From NCBI GenBank assembly GCA_900554545.1, contig USHW01000008.1, positions 1-64,000 on the forward strand: 64,000 bases of DNA, read 5' to 3'. The number at the start of each line of letters is the position of its first letter. The first letter of the stretch is position 1. Origin of the DNA: an uncultured Prevotella sp. (lineage in GTDB: Bacteria > Bacteroidota > Bacteroidia > Bacteroidales > Bacteroidaceae). The translations under genes were made by a program, and so were the position numbers. Under the pieces are notes generated by a model. The model saw only the letters and a list, made by a program, of their open reading frames with translations. It made no database searches and had not been told where the DNA came from. Positions 36,480 through 45,677 of this stretch are shown piece after piece.

Positions 36480-37910
36480 TTATTCTTTTACCAATCCCAT
36501 TTCCTTGGCTTTTTCCATGAGCAGCTCCATCAGCGGCTCGCGTTCGTTGGGCACGCGGTTGTCGAGCACGGCGTCTTTGAGCGCCTTTTTCAGCTCGCCC
36601 ACTTCGCGCGAAGGCTGCAAGTTGAACATGGCCATTATCTCGGTGCCGTCGATGCAGGGCTGAAGCAGTCGCTTGTAGTCCTTCTCCTTCAGGTCATGCA
36701 GCTTCGAGCGGACTATGCGGAAGTTCTCGAGAAAATGCTTTTTGCGGCCTTCGTTCTTGCTGGTTATGTCGGCTTCGCACAGCGTCATCAGGTCGTCAAT
36801 GTCGTCTCCGGCGTCGTTGAGCAGGCGTCGTACGGCGCTGTCGGTCACCACATCGTCGGCTATTACTATCGGGCGCATGTGCAGGTCAACGAGTTTCGCC
36901 ACGTATTTCATCTTCGCGTCCATCGGCAGCTTTAGCCTCCTGAAGATGTCGGGCACCATTTTCGAACCCACGAAGTTGTGGTTGTGGAACGTCCATCCCT
37001 GCGCGTTGTTCCACCGTTTGGTCTTCGGTTTGCCGATGTCGTGCAGCAATGCCGCCCAGCGCAGCCACAGGTTGTCGCTCTGGCGGCTTACGTTGTCAAG
37101 CACTTCAAGCGTGTGGTAGAAGTTGTTTTTGTGCGCCCGGCCATTGCGCTTTTCAACGATGTCGAGGGCGGTAAGCTCCGGCAGCAACCGCGGCAGCAGT
37201 CCGCAGCGGTACAGGTCGACAAAACCCTTGCTCGGCGCGGCGGTCATCATTATCTTGTTAAGCTCCTCCTGTATGCGCTCTCCGCTGATTATCTGTATGC
37301 GGTCGGCGTTGCGCGTCAGTGCGTCAAACGTCTCGTCTTCAATGAAGAAGTTAAGCTGTGCGGCAAAGCGGACGCACCGCAGCATGCGCAGAGGGTCGTC
37401 GGAGAAGGTTATGTCGGGGTCTAACGGCGTGCGTATTATGCCGTCTTCAAGGTCGGCAAGGCCGTCGAACGGGTCAACTAATTCACCGAAGCGCGCCTTG
37501 TTGAGGCACACCGCGAGAGCGTTTATCGTGAAGTCGCGGCGGTTCTGGTCGTCTTCCAATGTGCCGTCTTCTACTATAGGCTTGCGCGAATCGTGGCTGT
37601 AGCTCTCTTTGCGGGCGCCCACAAACTCCACCTCAAGACCTCCGAACTTGACCTGCGCAGTGCCGAAATTACGGAACACCGACAACCGTGCGCGCTTGCC
37701 GAGCCGTTGTTTCAGTGCTTCGGCGATGCTTATTCCACTGCCAACTACAACGACGTCGATGTCGTTTGACGGACGTTCGAGGAACAGGTCGCGCACGTAT
37801 CCGCCCACTACATAGCATTCAAGGCCGAGCGTGTCGGCAGCGTCGGAGATGTTATGGAATATGTATTTATCAAGAAGTTGCGCCAGTTCGGCGTCTGAAA
37901 GCATCCTCAT
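36480..37910 (-). CDS. cca: CCA tRNA nucleotidyltransferase with HD domain
   Basis: Adds or repairs the 3'-CCA end of tRNAs. 476 residues from ATG 37910. The N-terminal nucleotidyltransferase domain has VVGGYVRDLFLERPSNDIDV, where GG and DxD bind ATP/CTP and metal; NRRDFTINALAV and DPLRMLRCVRFAAQL follow. An HD domain lies at about 250-360 (LLHDIGKPKTKRW), as in HD-containing bacterial CCA enzymes, and may supply phosphohydrolase activity. The TTG at 37919 could add three residues, but the ATG fits the promoter motif at 37936-37943 better. The gene is followed by a terminator shared with the TlpA-like gene. Confidence 0.93.
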   Translation of the reverse strand: MRMLSDAELAQLLDKYIFHNISDAADTLGLECYVVGGYVRDLFLERPSNDIDVVVVGSGISIAEALKQRLGKRARLSVFRNFGTAQVKFGGLEVEFVGARKESYSHDSRKPIVEDGTLEDDQNRRDFTINALAVCLNKARFGELVDPFDGLADLEDGIIRTPLDPDITFSDDPLRMLRCVRFAAQLNFFIEDETFDALTRNADRIQIISGERIQEELNKIMMTAAPSKGFVDLYRCGLLPRLLPELTALDIVEKRNGRAHKNNFYHTLEVLDNVSRQSDNLWLRWAALLHDIGKPKTKRWNNAQGWTFHNHNFVGSKMVPDIFRRLKLPMDAKMKYVAKLVDLHMRPIVIADDVVTDSAVRRLLNDAGDDIDDLMTLCEADITSKNEGRKKHFLENFRIVRSKLHDLKEKDYKRLLQPCIDGTEIMAMFNLQPSREVGELKKALKDAVLDNRVPNEREPLMELLMEKAKEMGLVKE

Positions 37911-37935
37911 GTCGTTCAAGTTTGTAAAGCGGCTG

Positions 37936-37943
37936 CAAATTTA
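37936..37943 (-). promoter_or_regulatory. -7 promoter motif for cca
   Basis: Minus-strand TAAATTTG, 25 nt before ATG 37910. Directly upstream lies an iterated AATTAAGAATTAAG tract (37951-37980). Confidence 0.65.
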
Positions 37944-38053
37944 CGTTAATTAATTAAGAATTAAGAATTAAGAGTTAAGAAAATCGCTTTTGGCCGTAGA
38001 AGAGGCATCCTGATTGCTCTTGTAATGTCAAACGGCGTTGGTTGCATACAATA

Positions 38054-38100
38054 AATGCCGCGTCGGCGTGCGGCATGACGGCTACCGAGCGCCTCACTTG
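38054..38100 (+). repeat. Single diverged arm of the REP-like repeat
   Basis: ATGCCGCGTCGGCGTGCGGC and the following GCATGACGGCTACCGAGCGC match the right arm of the inverted repeat at 18842-18983 with scattered changes. It again precedes a CCCTCCC repeat and a 22-bp array. Confidence 0.7.
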
Positions 38101-38123
38101 TACCAAAATAAATATAGGTAATC

Positions 38124-38156
38124 AAGCTTCCTCCCTTGGGGAGGGTTGGGGTGGGT
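38124..38156 (+). repeat. Short dispersed repeat (CCCTCCC type), copy 3
   Basis: AAGCTTCCTCCCTTGGGGAG followed by GGTTGGGGTGGG. It ends 4 bp before array copy 9. Confidence 0.75.
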
Positions 38157-38160
38157 CGTT

Positions 38161-38248
38161 AATTGATGGCCTTTTACATTCTAAAAGGCCACCTTTTAGC
38201 GTGTAAAAGGCCACGTTTTGCAGCCTAAAAGACGGCCTTTTGTAACAC
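38161..38248. repeat. 4 x 22-bp intergenic array, copy 9
   Basis: Units start at 38161, 38183, 38205 and 38227. Cores: AATTGATGGCCTTTT, AAAAGGCCACCTTTT, AAAAGGCCACGTTTT, AAAAGACGGCCTTTT. The flank motif follows directly (38242-38270). Located between divergent genes. Confidence 0.92.
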
Positions 38249-38353
38249 GTTGAGTACCAATGTGTTATGCAGGTGGTTTGGAAACGTTGTGTTGGAAGGC
38301 TTTTCCGGCTGAAAAGTATGCGCCGATTTGTTTGTTTTCAGATGTTTTTGTAC

Positions 38354-38529
38354 CTTTAGATAAGATAAGCGGTGCCTCGGCAATGAAAAGAAAAGTTCGT
38401 TTCTCTCACTTTTCTTTTGCATTGCGCTCGGTTTGCATTATCTTTAGATAAGATAAGCTGCGCCTCGGCAATGAAAAGAAAAGTTTGTTTCTCTCACTTT
38501 TCTTTTGCATTGCGCTCGGTTTGCATTAT
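38354..38529 (+). repeat. Tandem 88-bp duplication containing a promoter
   Basis: Two direct copies (38354-38441 and 38442-38529) differ at only a few positions. Each begins CTTTAGATAAGATAAGC and ends with TTTTGCATTGCGCTCGG and a TATC. The junction recreates the -7 element: first copy TATCTTTA (38439-38446), second TATCTTTG (38527-38534). The 88-bp length equals that of the arrays, but the sequence is unrelated. Confidence 0.9.
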
Positions 38530-38534
38530 CTTTG
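38504..38534 (+). promoter_or_regulatory. Promoter of the small lipoprotein gene
   Basis: TTTG (38504-38507), 19-nt spacer, TATCTTTG (38527-38534). The same layout 88 bp upstream has TATCTTTA and would be weaker; a third, TACCTTTA, is at 38351-38358. Confidence 0.8.
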
Positions 38535-38554
38535 CATCAAACTTCAATTCAATT

Positions 38555-39019
38555 ATGAAAGCAAGACTTTTTACCGCGGCTTTGGCCGTGTGTGCCGTGC
38601 TGTTGGCGACAGGCTGCGGCGGAAACGATATTGAGAAGAAGGCCGGCGAACTGCTTGAGCAGGCGCGGACGGAGTTCAAAGAGGGCGACTACGCCAAGGC
38701 TTTGGCTACCATCGACACGCTGCGCAAGAACTGCCCGGAGGCCATCGAGGCGCGCAAGCAGGCCCTGAAACTGTATCAGGAAGTGGAACTGAAGAGGGCA
38801 CAGCTTGCCGTAGAGGGCGTGGACACCGTGCTGCAGCGCGTAGAACGCGAATATCAGGAAATGAAAAAGACCGTTGACGCGCTTCGTGAAAAGAGCGCGG
38901 CTACGGAGCAGCAGCTGCGTTCGGTCAACCTGATGCGCGTGACGCGCGACTCGCTGAAGACCATTTTCGACGTGGAGTGCGCTAAAATCAAGTACATAAA
39001 GAAAAAGATGGAAGAGTGA
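38555..39019 (+). CDS. Small coiled-coil lipoprotein
   Basis: A 154-residue lipoprotein of unknown role. The signal peptide ends in LLATGC (Cys near residue 21), followed by GGNDIEKKAGELLEQARTEF. The rest is helical, with one TPR-like pair (about 28-60; YAKALATIDTLRKNCPEAIE) and a long heptad coiled coil (about 70-150). A longer frame upstream is excluded because it would cross the promoter; ATG 38555 sits 20 nt after the -7 element. It is followed by a word-repeat hairpin. Possible tasks are envelope scaffolding or partner binding; nothing more specific can be supported. Confidence 0.85.
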   Translation: MKARLFTAALAVCAVLLATGCGGNDIEKKAGELLEQARTEFKEGDYAKALATIDTLRKNCPEAIEARKQALKLYQEVELKRAQLAVEGVDTVLQRVEREYQEMKKTVDALREKSAATEQQLRSVNLMRVTRDSLKTIFDVECAKIKYIKKKMEE

Positions 39020-39026
39020 TTTTCAA

Positions 39027-39196
39027 GGAGTTAAGGGAGTCAAAGGAGTTAAAGAAGCTAAAGACAAATGCCTTGATTGTGAAAATAAGATAAGGTGTGG
39101 CGTGAAAACGGAATAAGTTTTTTGCAGCCAATTGGCAAAACTATTGTCTTTAACTCCTTTAACTTCTTTAACTCCTTTAACTTCCTCAACTCCTTA
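39027..39196. repeat. Word-repeat hairpin (AAGGAGTTAAAGAAG type)
   Basis: AAGGAGTTAAGGGAGTCAAA and related words at 39027-39064 face CTTTAACTCCTTTAACTTCT and related words at 39150-39196. It lies between the lipoprotein stop and the promoter of the next gene; probable terminator. Confidence 0.6.
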
Positions 39197-39204
39197 AATA
39201 TCAC

Positions 39205-39212
39205 TACCTTTG
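39205..39212 (+). promoter_or_regulatory. -7 promoter motif of the DUF1599 operon
   Basis: TACCTTTG, 20 nt before the ATG at 39233. Confidence 0.7.
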
Positions 39213-39232
39213 CACTCGTAATATAATAACAC

Positions 39233-39787
39233 ATGTCAAAAGACACTTCAACTACCGAAGAACAGTTCAGGGTAGTGATGGCCGAGTGCCGTTCGCTGTT
39301 CGCAAAGAAACTGCACGACTACGGCCCGTCGTGGCGGATACTGCGTCCGTCGTCGTTGACCGACCAGCTGTTTATCAAGGCCAAGCGCATACGCAGTCTT
39401 GAAGTGAAGAAAGAGTCGCTCGTAGGCGAGGGCATAAAGCCCGAGTTCGTGGCGTTGATTAACTACGGCATAGTAGGCCTGATACAGCTTGACAAGGGTT
39501 TTGCCGACGCTCCCGACATGTCGGCCGACGAGGCTTTGCGCCTTTATGACGAACGGGCGGAGGCTGCGTTGCAGCTGATGCTGAAGAAGAACCATGACTA
39601 TGACGAGGCTTGGAGGTCGATGCGCGTAAGCAGCTATACAGACTTCATACTGACGAAAATACAGCGCGTGAAGGAGATTGAAGACCTTGGCGGAGCCACG
39701 CTCGTATCTGAAGGCATCGACGCCAACTATATGGACATCATCAACTACGCCGTGTTCGGGGTCATCAAGCTTACTTACGGAGAATGA
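39233..39787 (+). CDS. Tandem DUF1599 protein
   Basis: Cytoplasmic protein of 184 residues made of two similar halves, each beginning with a KxHDYGPSW or KNHDYDEAW motif and ending with [11 protein letters not shown] or [11 protein letters not shown]. This internal duplication is characteristic of DUF1599, a helical family of unknown activity that is widespread in Bacteroidota. The His-Asp-Tyr pairs could be functional residues, but no reaction is known to me. Its stop overlaps the next ATG by 4 bp (ATGA), so it is translationally coupled to the DoxX/TIM fusion. The order DUF1599, DoxX-like, TpiA, SPOR, FolE is, from memory, conserved in Bacteroidales. Confidence 0.88.
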   Translation: MSKDTSTTEEQFRVVMAECRSLFAKKLHDYGPSWRILRPSSLTDQLFIKAKRIRSLEVKKESLVGEGIKPEFVALINYGIVGLIQLDKGFADAPDMSADEALRLYDERAEAALQLMLKKNHDYDEAWRSMRVSSYTDFILTKIQRVKEIEDLGGATLVSEGIDANYMDIINYAVFGVIKLTYGE

Positions 39788-41862
39788 GCAGAAGTAAGGT
39801 CATAACTGCGGTAGCCGTCAACTTGTGCCGCTTTGCGGTTGCGCTGACGTTCATCTTTTCTGGATACGTCAAGGCCATCGACCCGTTAGGCACGCAATAC
39901 AAGCTGCAAGACTATCTTGAAGTAATCGGCCTGTATGCCTATGTGCCCGACAGTGTGACGCTGGCGGCCAGTGTCGTGTTGGGCGGTTTGGAGTTCTGCC
40001 TCGGCGTGCTGCTGCTGTTCGCGATAAGGCGCAGGCTTGTAACGCGCCTGCTGTTGCTGTTCATGGCGGTGATGACGCCGGTCACGCTGTGGCTCGCCGT
40101 CGACAACCCCATCAAGGACTGCGGATGCTTCGGCGACGCGGTGGTGCTTACCAACTGGGAGACTTTTTGCAAAAATGTCATCCTCCTGGCCGCTACGGTG
40201 GTGTTGTTCTGGCGTCCGCTGATGATGCCGAGGTTCATAAGCCGCTCAAACCAGTGGATAGTCACCACATATACCGTGCTGTTCATACTCGTGTCAAGCA
40301 GCATGAGCCTGTACACATTGCCGCCCTTCGACTTCCGCCCGTACCACATCGGTGCTGACATACGCAAGGGAATGGAAATACCCGAAGGTGCGCCGCAGCC
40401 GCAGTTCGAGACCACTTTCATCATGGAAAAGGACGGACAGCGCAAGGAGTTCACGCTTGAGAATTATCCGGACTCCACCTGGACGTTCATAGACAGCAAG
40501 ACCGTGCAGACCGCCGAGGGCTATGTGCCGCCCATCCACGACTTCTCCATACAGACCATGGACGGCGGAGAGGACATCACCGACAGCGTAATCGGCCAGA
40601 AGGGGTACGTCTTCCTGCTGGTAGCGCCACATCTGGAATATGCCAGCGACTCCAATTTCGGCGAGATAGACGCAATATATGAATACAGCGCAGACCACGG
40701 CTACCCGTTCTATGCGCTGACTGCCAGCACTGAAGATGCCGTGGCGCACTGGCGCGACATTACTGGGGCGGAATACAACTTCTACATTACCGACGACATA
40801 ACGCTGAAGACCGTCATACGCAGCAACCCCGGACTGCTGCTGCTGAAGGACGGAGTCGTCATAGGAAAATGGAGCCACAACGACCTGCCGAAGCTCGACT
40901 ACAAGTCGGAATTGCTTGAAAACACCGAATACGGGCATCTGCCCGAGCATACCGTTACGGGCAGGGTTTCCAAGATTTTGCTGTGGTACATACTTCCGTT
41001 GGTGCTTCTTACATTCGCCGACCGCACGTGGAAGTTCACCCGCTGGCTCAGGAAGAAAGAACATTCAAACCGAATATATAAACTATTAAAAGGCAAAAAG
41101 AAAATGAGAAAGAAAATTGTAGCAGGTAACTGGAAAATGAACATGAACCTGCAAGACGGCATCGCTCTTGCAAAGGAACTCAACGAGACACTTACAAACG
41201 AGAAACCCAATTGCGGAGTTGTAATCTGCACTCCTTTCATTCATCTTGCAAGCATTGCACAGTTCCTTAACCAGGACGTGATAGGACTTGGCGCAGAGAA
41301 CTGCGCCGACAAGGAAAAGGGCGCATATACGGGCGAGGTTTCGGCCGAAATGGTTAAGAGCACAGGCGCACAATACGTAATACTCGGCCACTCGGAGCGT
41401 CGCGGCTACTACGCAGAAACTCCTGAAATACTGAAAGAAAAGGTGCTCCTCGCACTGAAGAACGGCCTTAAGGTAATCTTCTGCATCGGCGAAAGTCTTG
41501 AGGAAAGGGAAGCCGGCAAGCAGAACGAGGTGGTAAAGGCAGAGCTTGAAGGCAGCGTGTTCAACCTCACCGAGGAAGAGTTCAAGAACATAATCATTGC
41601 TTACGAGCCTATCTGGGCTATCGGAACAGGCAAGACTGCTACGGCTGAACAGGCAGAGGAAATACACGCCTACATCCGCAGCATCATAGCCGACAGGTAC
41701 GGAAAGGCCGTGGCTGACGACACCACAATACTCTATGGCGGCAGCTGCAAGGCAAGCAACGCTCCCGAGCTGTTTGCAAAACCTGACATCGACGGTGGCC
41801 TTATCGGCGGTGCTTCATTGAAAGCTGCCGACTTCATGGGCATCATCAACGCTTGGAAATAA
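39784..41862 (+). CDS. tpiA: Fusion of a DoxX-like membrane protein and triosephosphate isomerase
   Basis: One open frame of 692 residues. Residues 1-440 are a Bacteroidota DoxX/MauE-like protein: N-terminal membrane helices (about 8-175), a CGCFGD motif near 118, a soluble thioredoxin-like part (about 250-385), and a last helix (about 398-415) followed by a basic stretch ([17 protein letters not shown]). Residues 441-692 are a complete triosephosphate isomerase, 252 residues from an internal ATG at 41104: GNWKMN (Lys), LGHSERR (electrophilic His), [10 protein letters not shown] (Glu base) and YGGSCKASN. In relatives these are, to my knowledge, separate adjacent genes. Both other frames stop in the junction (about 41074-41090), so a one-base indel, real or technical, could fuse or split them. 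Internal initiation at 41104 is possible. Confidence 0.85.
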   Translation: MSRSKVITAVAVNLCRFAVALTFIFSGYVKAIDPLGTQYKLQDYLEVIGLYAYVPDSVTLAASVVLGGLEFCLGVLLLFAIRRRLVTRLLLLFMAVMTPVTLWLAVDNPIKDCGCFGDAVVLTNWETFCKNVILLAATVVLFWRPLMMPRFISRSNQWIVTTYTVLFILVSSSMSLYTLPPFDFRPYHIGADIRKGMEIPEGAPQPQFETTFIMEKDGQRKEFTLENYPDSTWTFIDSKTVQTAEGYVPPIHDFSIQTMDGGEDITDSVIGQKGYVFLLVAPHLEYASDSNFGEIDAIYEYSADHGYPFYALTASTEDAVAHWRDITGAEYNFYITDDITLKTVIRSNPGLLLLKDGVVIGKWSHNDLPKLDYKSELLENTEYGHLPEHTVTGRVSKILLWYILPLVLLTFADRTWKFTRWLRKKEHSNRIYKLLKGKKKMRKKIVAGNWKMNMNLQDGIALAKELNETLTNEKPNCGVVICTPFIHLASIAQFLNQDVIGLGAENCADKEKGAYTGEVSAEMVKSTGAQYVILGHSERRGYYAETPEILKEKVLLALKNGLKVIFCIGESLEEREAGKQNEVVKAELEGSVFNLTEEEFKNIIIAYEPIWAIGTGKTATAEQAEEIHAYIRSIIADRYGKAVADDTTILYGGSCKASNAPELFAKPDIDGGLIGGASLKAADFMGIINAWK

Positions 41863-41874
41863 TACCAACTGAAA

Positions 41875-41927
41875 GGAAAAAGACGGCGGAGAGCCTTGCA
41901 AGAAGCCGGTTCCGCCCGTCTTTTTCC
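41875..41927 (+). terminator. Intrinsic terminator after tpiA
   Basis: GGAAAAAGACGG-CGGA (41875-41890) pairs with TCCGCCCGTCTTTTTCC (41911-41927) with one bulge; T-run inside the right arm. Confidence 0.8.
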
Positions 41928-41962
41928 CATTGTTTTTCATTAAGAAATAATACCAACAAAGC

Positions 41963-42589
41963 ATGAGACAATTCGCCGTGATATTACTTTTGGCGTCAGG
42001 TTGCGCCCTGAATGCCGGCGCCCAGTCGTTTCTTGACGGATTAAGGGCGAAGAACATGGGGCAAGGAACCGTGACAGTTACGCAAAGCCCGGAAATCGAC
42101 GAATTGGTAAACAACGCCCGGCTTTTGAGGACACAGCCCGCAACACCTAAGAAAGAGACTGTAAAGAGACCCATACAGCCAGTGCAGGACAATGCCGCAC
42201 ATAAGGCTGAGGCGGAAAAAACGCCTGTGGCCAGAACACATGCGGAGCACAAGGCGGAGCCTGCCGGAAGCGCGACTGATGAGCTTCCGGTAGTTGACAC
42301 GTCAAAGAAGGTGATGCGCGGGGGCAAGAAAATCACCGGCTACCGTGTGCAGGCGTATTCAGGTGGAAACTCAAGGGCCGACCGGCAGAAGGCCGAAAGC
42401 ATAGGCAACGCCATAAAGCAGAGGTTTCCCGACCTTCCTGTCTACGTGCATTTCTACTCTCCACGGTGGATATGCCGTGTAGGAAACTTCCGCACTTATC
42501 AGGAAGCCAACGAGGTTCTGGCGGAAATAAAGGATATGGGTTACCGCCAGGCCTGCATCGTGAAAGGCAAAATCACTGTGGCTTATTAA
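41963..42589 (+). CDS. Secreted SPOR-domain protein
   Basis: A 208-residue exported protein. Signal peptide 1-20 (ASGCALNAGAQS). A low-complexity Lys/Glu/Ala/Thr region (about 45-115) links to a C-terminal SPOR domain (about 125-208): GYRVQAYSGGNSRADRQK, PVYVHFYSPRWICRVGNF and YRQACIVKG. SPOR domains bind denuded peptidoglycan and often mark division sites or cell-wall remodelling proteins, so a periplasmic wall-binding role is likely. It follows the tpiA terminator and precedes folE on the same strand, with 88 bp between; no -7 motif was recognised. Confidence 0.9.
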   Translation: MRQFAVILLLASGCALNAGAQSFLDGLRAKNMGQGTVTVTQSPEIDELVNNARLLRTQPATPKKETVKRPIQPVQDNAAHKAEAEKTPVARTHAEHKAEPAGSATDELPVVDTSKKVMRGGKKITGYRVQAYSGGNSRADRQKAESIGNAIKQRFPDLPVYVHFYSPRWICRVGNFRTYQEANEVLAEIKDMGYRQACIVKGKITVAY

Positions 42590-42677
42590 ATCATTTACAT
42601 ATAATGTCGTTGCCGCCGGATGCCTGGAAAGCGTGCGCCTGGCGGCATAAAAGACTTGTTCATAACACTAAATAAAG

Positions 42678-43271
42678 ATGAATCCTGAAACGGAATTCCG
42701 TGAAGGTCTTGAAGACCTTGCATCACACTATAAGAGTATAATCGGACTTTTAGGCGAGGACGTCAGCCGTGAAGGCTTGCTGAAGACACCTATGCGTGTG
42801 GCGAAGGCCATGCAAGTGCTTACGCGCGGCTACAGCCAGGACGCCCATAAGGTGCTTCTTGACGCGCTGTTCGAGGAAAAATACAGCCAGATGGTAATAG
42901 TCAAGGACATTGACTTCTTCTCGCTTTGCGAGCATCACATGCTTCCTTTTTACGGAAAGGTGCACGTAGCATACATTCCTAACGGGTATATTACCGGCTT
43001 GAGCAAGATTGCACGAGTGGTAGACATATACAGTCACCGACTCCAGGTGCAGGAACGCATGACCCTGCAAATAAAGGACTGCATACAGGAAACGCTCAAA
43101 CCGCTCGGCGTTATGGTGGTTGTAGAGGCGAAACACATGTGCATGCAGATGCGCGGAGTGGAGAAGCAGAACGCCATAACGACGACGAGCGACTTCTCGG
43201 GGGCGTTCAACCAGGCCAAGACCCGCGAGGAGTTTATGAACCTTTTGCGCGGAGAAAGCAAGCGTATATGA
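42678..43271 (+). CDS. folE: GTP cyclohydrolase I (FolE)
   Basis: Converts GTP to 7,8-dihydroneopterin triphosphate, the first step of folate (and possibly queuosine-type) synthesis. 197 residues, normal for the family. Zinc ligands are visible: Cys84 and His87 in [12 protein letters not shown] and a Cys in [11 protein letters not shown] near residue 157. [20 protein letters not shown] contains the usual active-site residues, and the tail [10 protein letters not shown] is typical. The cytoplasmic decamer is expected. It lies last in the DUF1599-to-folE cluster; no separate promoter motif was seen. Confidence 0.95.
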   Translation: MNPETEFREGLEDLASHYKSIIGLLGEDVSREGLLKTPMRVAKAMQVLTRGYSQDAHKVLLDALFEEKYSQMVIVKDIDFFSLCEHHMLPFYGKVHVAYIPNGYITGLSKIARVVDIYSHRLQVQERMTLQIKDCIQETLKPLGVMVVVEAKHMCMQMRGVEKQNAITTTSDFSGAFNQAKTREEFMNLLRGESKRI

Positions 43272-43363
43272 TATAAAAATGCAAAATTTTTGCCAACGGA
43301 TGCAAGTTTTTTGCCTATGGGATGTTTTATAGGTAGCAAAAACATTAATAAACAAATAAAACA

Positions 43364-44038
43364 ATGAAAAGATTTAACAAACTGTTTTTCATCCTCATGT
43401 GCTGTGTAAGCACCATGTCATTAACGTCTTGCCTGAATGACGACGACAACGGTATTGACCCTGAAACTTATGCAAAATACCTCCAGCAGATGTCTGGAAC
43501 ATATTATGGGAGCGAAACATACCAGAACAGGATTTACTTCTACAACGACACAATCACCGACAGCAACAACTCAAACAAGATTGACTCGATTAGCAGTAAC
43601 GTTGTAATCTCTATTTCTGCACGTGACTCTTCGTTCCTCATCAGCGGTGTTCCAAGCAGGGTTTTGGCAAAAGAAATTGACAGCGTGAAGTTCAATGGCC
43701 TGAGAGATGCCATAGAGGAGCTTCCCAACCAGTCAATAAGGGGCAAGGTTCTCATTGCAAACGTAATGAACTACGGCTCTTACCTGTATTTCTATCCCAC
43801 ATCGCTGACTCTGAACGACCTTAGCTATGACGGCGGCACACATGACGTGACAATAGCTTTCTTGATTCCGTCAGCAGGCTCATGGAGCATGTCGGGCACT
43901 TTTGAAGGCATACAGGTGCCAATCTTCGTGGGAGCGTTCTTCGAGGGTGATAGCGAAATTCAGAGGATATATGACGGCACAATGTCAAATCCGGACGACT
44001 ACAACAGGTCATTGCTCGACATAAGAGCATTCCGGTAA
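43364..44038 (+). CDS. DUF4840-like surface lipoprotein
   Basis: A 224-residue lipoprotein. The signal peptide ends in SLTSC, followed by LNDDDNG, an acidic run that fits the Bacteroidota surface-export signal. The mature part is beta-rich (YYGSETYQNRIYFYND, GKVLIANVMNYGSYLYFYP) and resembles the DUF4840 family, for which no function is established. A long Ser/Asn/Asp-rich stretch at about 65-95 may be a loop. The gene ends 48 nt before an intrinsic terminator. Base use does not stand out from neighbours. Confidence 0.75.
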   Translation: MKRFNKLFFILMCCVSTMSLTSCLNDDDNGIDPETYAKYLQQMSGTYYGSETYQNRIYFYNDTITDSNNSNKIDSISSNVVISISARDSSFLISGVPSRVLAKEIDSVKFNGLRDAIEELPNQSIRGKVLIANVMNYGSYLYFYPTSLTLNDLSYDGGTHDVTIAFLIPSAGSWSMSGTFEGIQVPIFVGAFFEGDSEIQRIYDGTMSNPDDYNRSLLDIRAFR

Positions 44039-44085
44039 TCCGGCAGAACGGCAATTTCTGACACACATAATAAGTATATAAGGAA

Positions 44086-44128
44086 CATCCCCTTGCGGCC
44101 ATTTCTTGGTTGCAAGGGGATGTTTTTT
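44086..44128 (+). terminator. Intrinsic terminator
   Basis: CATCCCCTTGC (44086-44096) and GCAAGGGGATG (44112-44122), an 11-bp perfect stem followed by TTTTTT. Confidence 0.88.
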
Positions 44129-44162
44129 ATGCCGTCTGACAACCGTTTTGCCGTTAAATTAC

Positions 44163-44170
44163 TATATTTG
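44163..44170 (+). promoter_or_regulatory. -7 promoter motif for the alpha/beta hydrolase
   Basis: TATATTTG, 30 nt before ATG 44201. Confidence 0.7.
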
Positions 44171-44200
44171 CAACACTAATCTTAAAAATGATTGCCATTT

Positions 44201-45568
44201 ATGAAGAAAACAATCCTTATCTTATTCACGCTTGTTGCGGCGCTTTCTGTCACGGCTCAAACCGTGGAAGGCAGCTGGACTGGCAAACTCGACGTTATGG
44301 GAACGCAGCTTAACCTTGTGTTCAACATAACGAAAGGCGCTGACGGGGCGTTCGCCTGCACAATGGACAGCCCCGACCAAGGCGCAAAAGGCATACCTGC
44401 GGAAATCACCGTGACTGACGGGGTGAAGGTGAAAATCAGCATGCCGGCGCTCATGGCGGCGTATGAGGGCGAGCTGAAAGACGGCATGATGAAAGGCACC
44501 TTTACGCAAAGCGGCATGTCGTTCGCGCTCGACATGAAGCCCGGAACGGTTGAACGCCGTCGTCCGCAGACGCCGAAAGAACCTTATCCGTACACCACGG
44601 AGGAGGTGACATTCACCAACACTGCCGACAACGCCACGCTGAGCGGCACGCTGACATATCCCGTTGGCTTCGAGGGTATGAAGAAAGGCACTGTGCCCGT
44701 GGTGATAATGGTGACCGGCAGCGGACGGCAAAACCGCGACGAGGAGCTTTTCGACCACAAGCCTTTCCTCGTCATAGCCGACTTCCTTGCGCGTAACGGC
44801 ATAGCGACGCTGCGCTATGACGACCGCGGAGCGGGCAAGTCAACCGGTGACGCGGCAAACGGAACGACTGAGAACAACATGAAGGACGCGCTGGCCGCCG
44901 TTGACTATGCGCGCGGCACGGGCAAGTTCGGCCGCACGGGAGTGCTCGGCCACAGCGAAGGAGGCGCAATAGCGTTCATGCTTGCGGCGCGTGGCAAGGC
45001 CGACTTCATTGTGAGCATGGCCGGGCCGGGCTTGAGAGGCGACAGCATCCTCTTGGCGCAGAACCGCCGCGGAATGATGCAAGGCGGCGTGCCGGCCGAC
45101 ATGGCTGACGACTATTGCAAGGTGCTCGCCAAGATGTTCGCCGTAATGGCGCAGCCGGGCACCGTCGCCGACCCTGCGGCCAAGGTGCGTGAGATAGCGA
45201 AAGAAACGGGCGTAAGCCTGCCCGAACCGCTTGTGCAGAACTTCGCAAAGTCGATGGAGATATGCACGCCGTGGTTAAAATACTTCATCGGCTACGACCC
45301 GTCAGCCGACATCCGTGGCGCAAAGTGTCCCGTGATGGCCGTCAACGGCTCGAAGGACGTGCAGGTAGTAGCCGCCGACAACCTTGCGGCAATACGTCGC
45401 CTGCTGCCCGAAAACAGCCTGAACCTTATCAAGGAGTATCCCGGCCTTAACCATCTGTTCCAGCACTGCACCACCGGCCTGACAACGGAATATGGCCAGA
45501 TAGAGGAGACCGTGTCGCCCGAAGTGATGCAGGACATTGCCGCATGGATTGCCAAGGTAGCGCGGTAG
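44201..45568 (+). CDS. Secreted alpha/beta hydrolase
   Basis: Exported serine hydrolase of 455 residues from ATG 44201 (a TTG 9 nt earlier is less likely). Signal peptide 1-19 (SVTAQ). An N-terminal beta domain (about 20-115; VEGSWTGKLDVMGTQLNLVF) precedes the hydrolase fold (about 125-455). The catalytic triad is visible: nucleophile Ser in LGHSEGG, Asp in VNGSKDVQV, and His in GLNHLFQ; TLRYDDRGAGKSTG is the family's oxyanion-side motif. It belongs with dienelactone-hydrolase/X-Pro-peptidase-like periplasmic esterases; the substrate is unknown. It is a single-gene unit between two terminators. Confidence 0.9.
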   Translation: MKKTILILFTLVAALSVTAQTVEGSWTGKLDVMGTQLNLVFNITKGADGAFACTMDSPDQGAKGIPAEITVTDGVKVKISMPALMAAYEGELKDGMMKGTFTQSGMSFALDMKPGTVERRRPQTPKEPYPYTTEEVTFTNTADNATLSGTLTYPVGFEGMKKGTVPVVIMVTGSGRQNRDEELFDHKPFLVIADFLARNGIATLRYDDRGAGKSTGDAANGTTENNMKDALAAVDYARGTGKFGRTGVLGHSEGGAIAFMLAARGKADFIVSMAGPGLRGDSILLAQNRRGMMQGGVPADMADDYCKVLAKMFAVMAQPGTVADPAAKVREIAKETGVSLPEPLVQNFAKSMEICTPWLKYFIGYDPSADIRGAKCPVMAVNGSKDVQVVAADNLAAIRRLLPENSLNLIKEYPGLNHLFQHCTTGLTTEYGQIEETVSPEVMQDIAAWIAKVAR

Positions 45569-45677
45569 TGTTGCTTTTCGGCATTAATGTCGTGAAGTTC
45601 TGCCGTTGTAGGATTGCGGTGAGCCGCTTTTTATGGCTCAAGTCCATTCCTGATGACGTCTGCAAAACACAATAGTA

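Noticed and set aside
37911..37919. TTG start for cca, and similar TTG starts at 10051, 22379, 44192, 56904 and 57683
   Set aside because: A nearby in-frame ATG exists in each case, and several of the TTG codons are part of the TAnnTTTG promoter motif itself.
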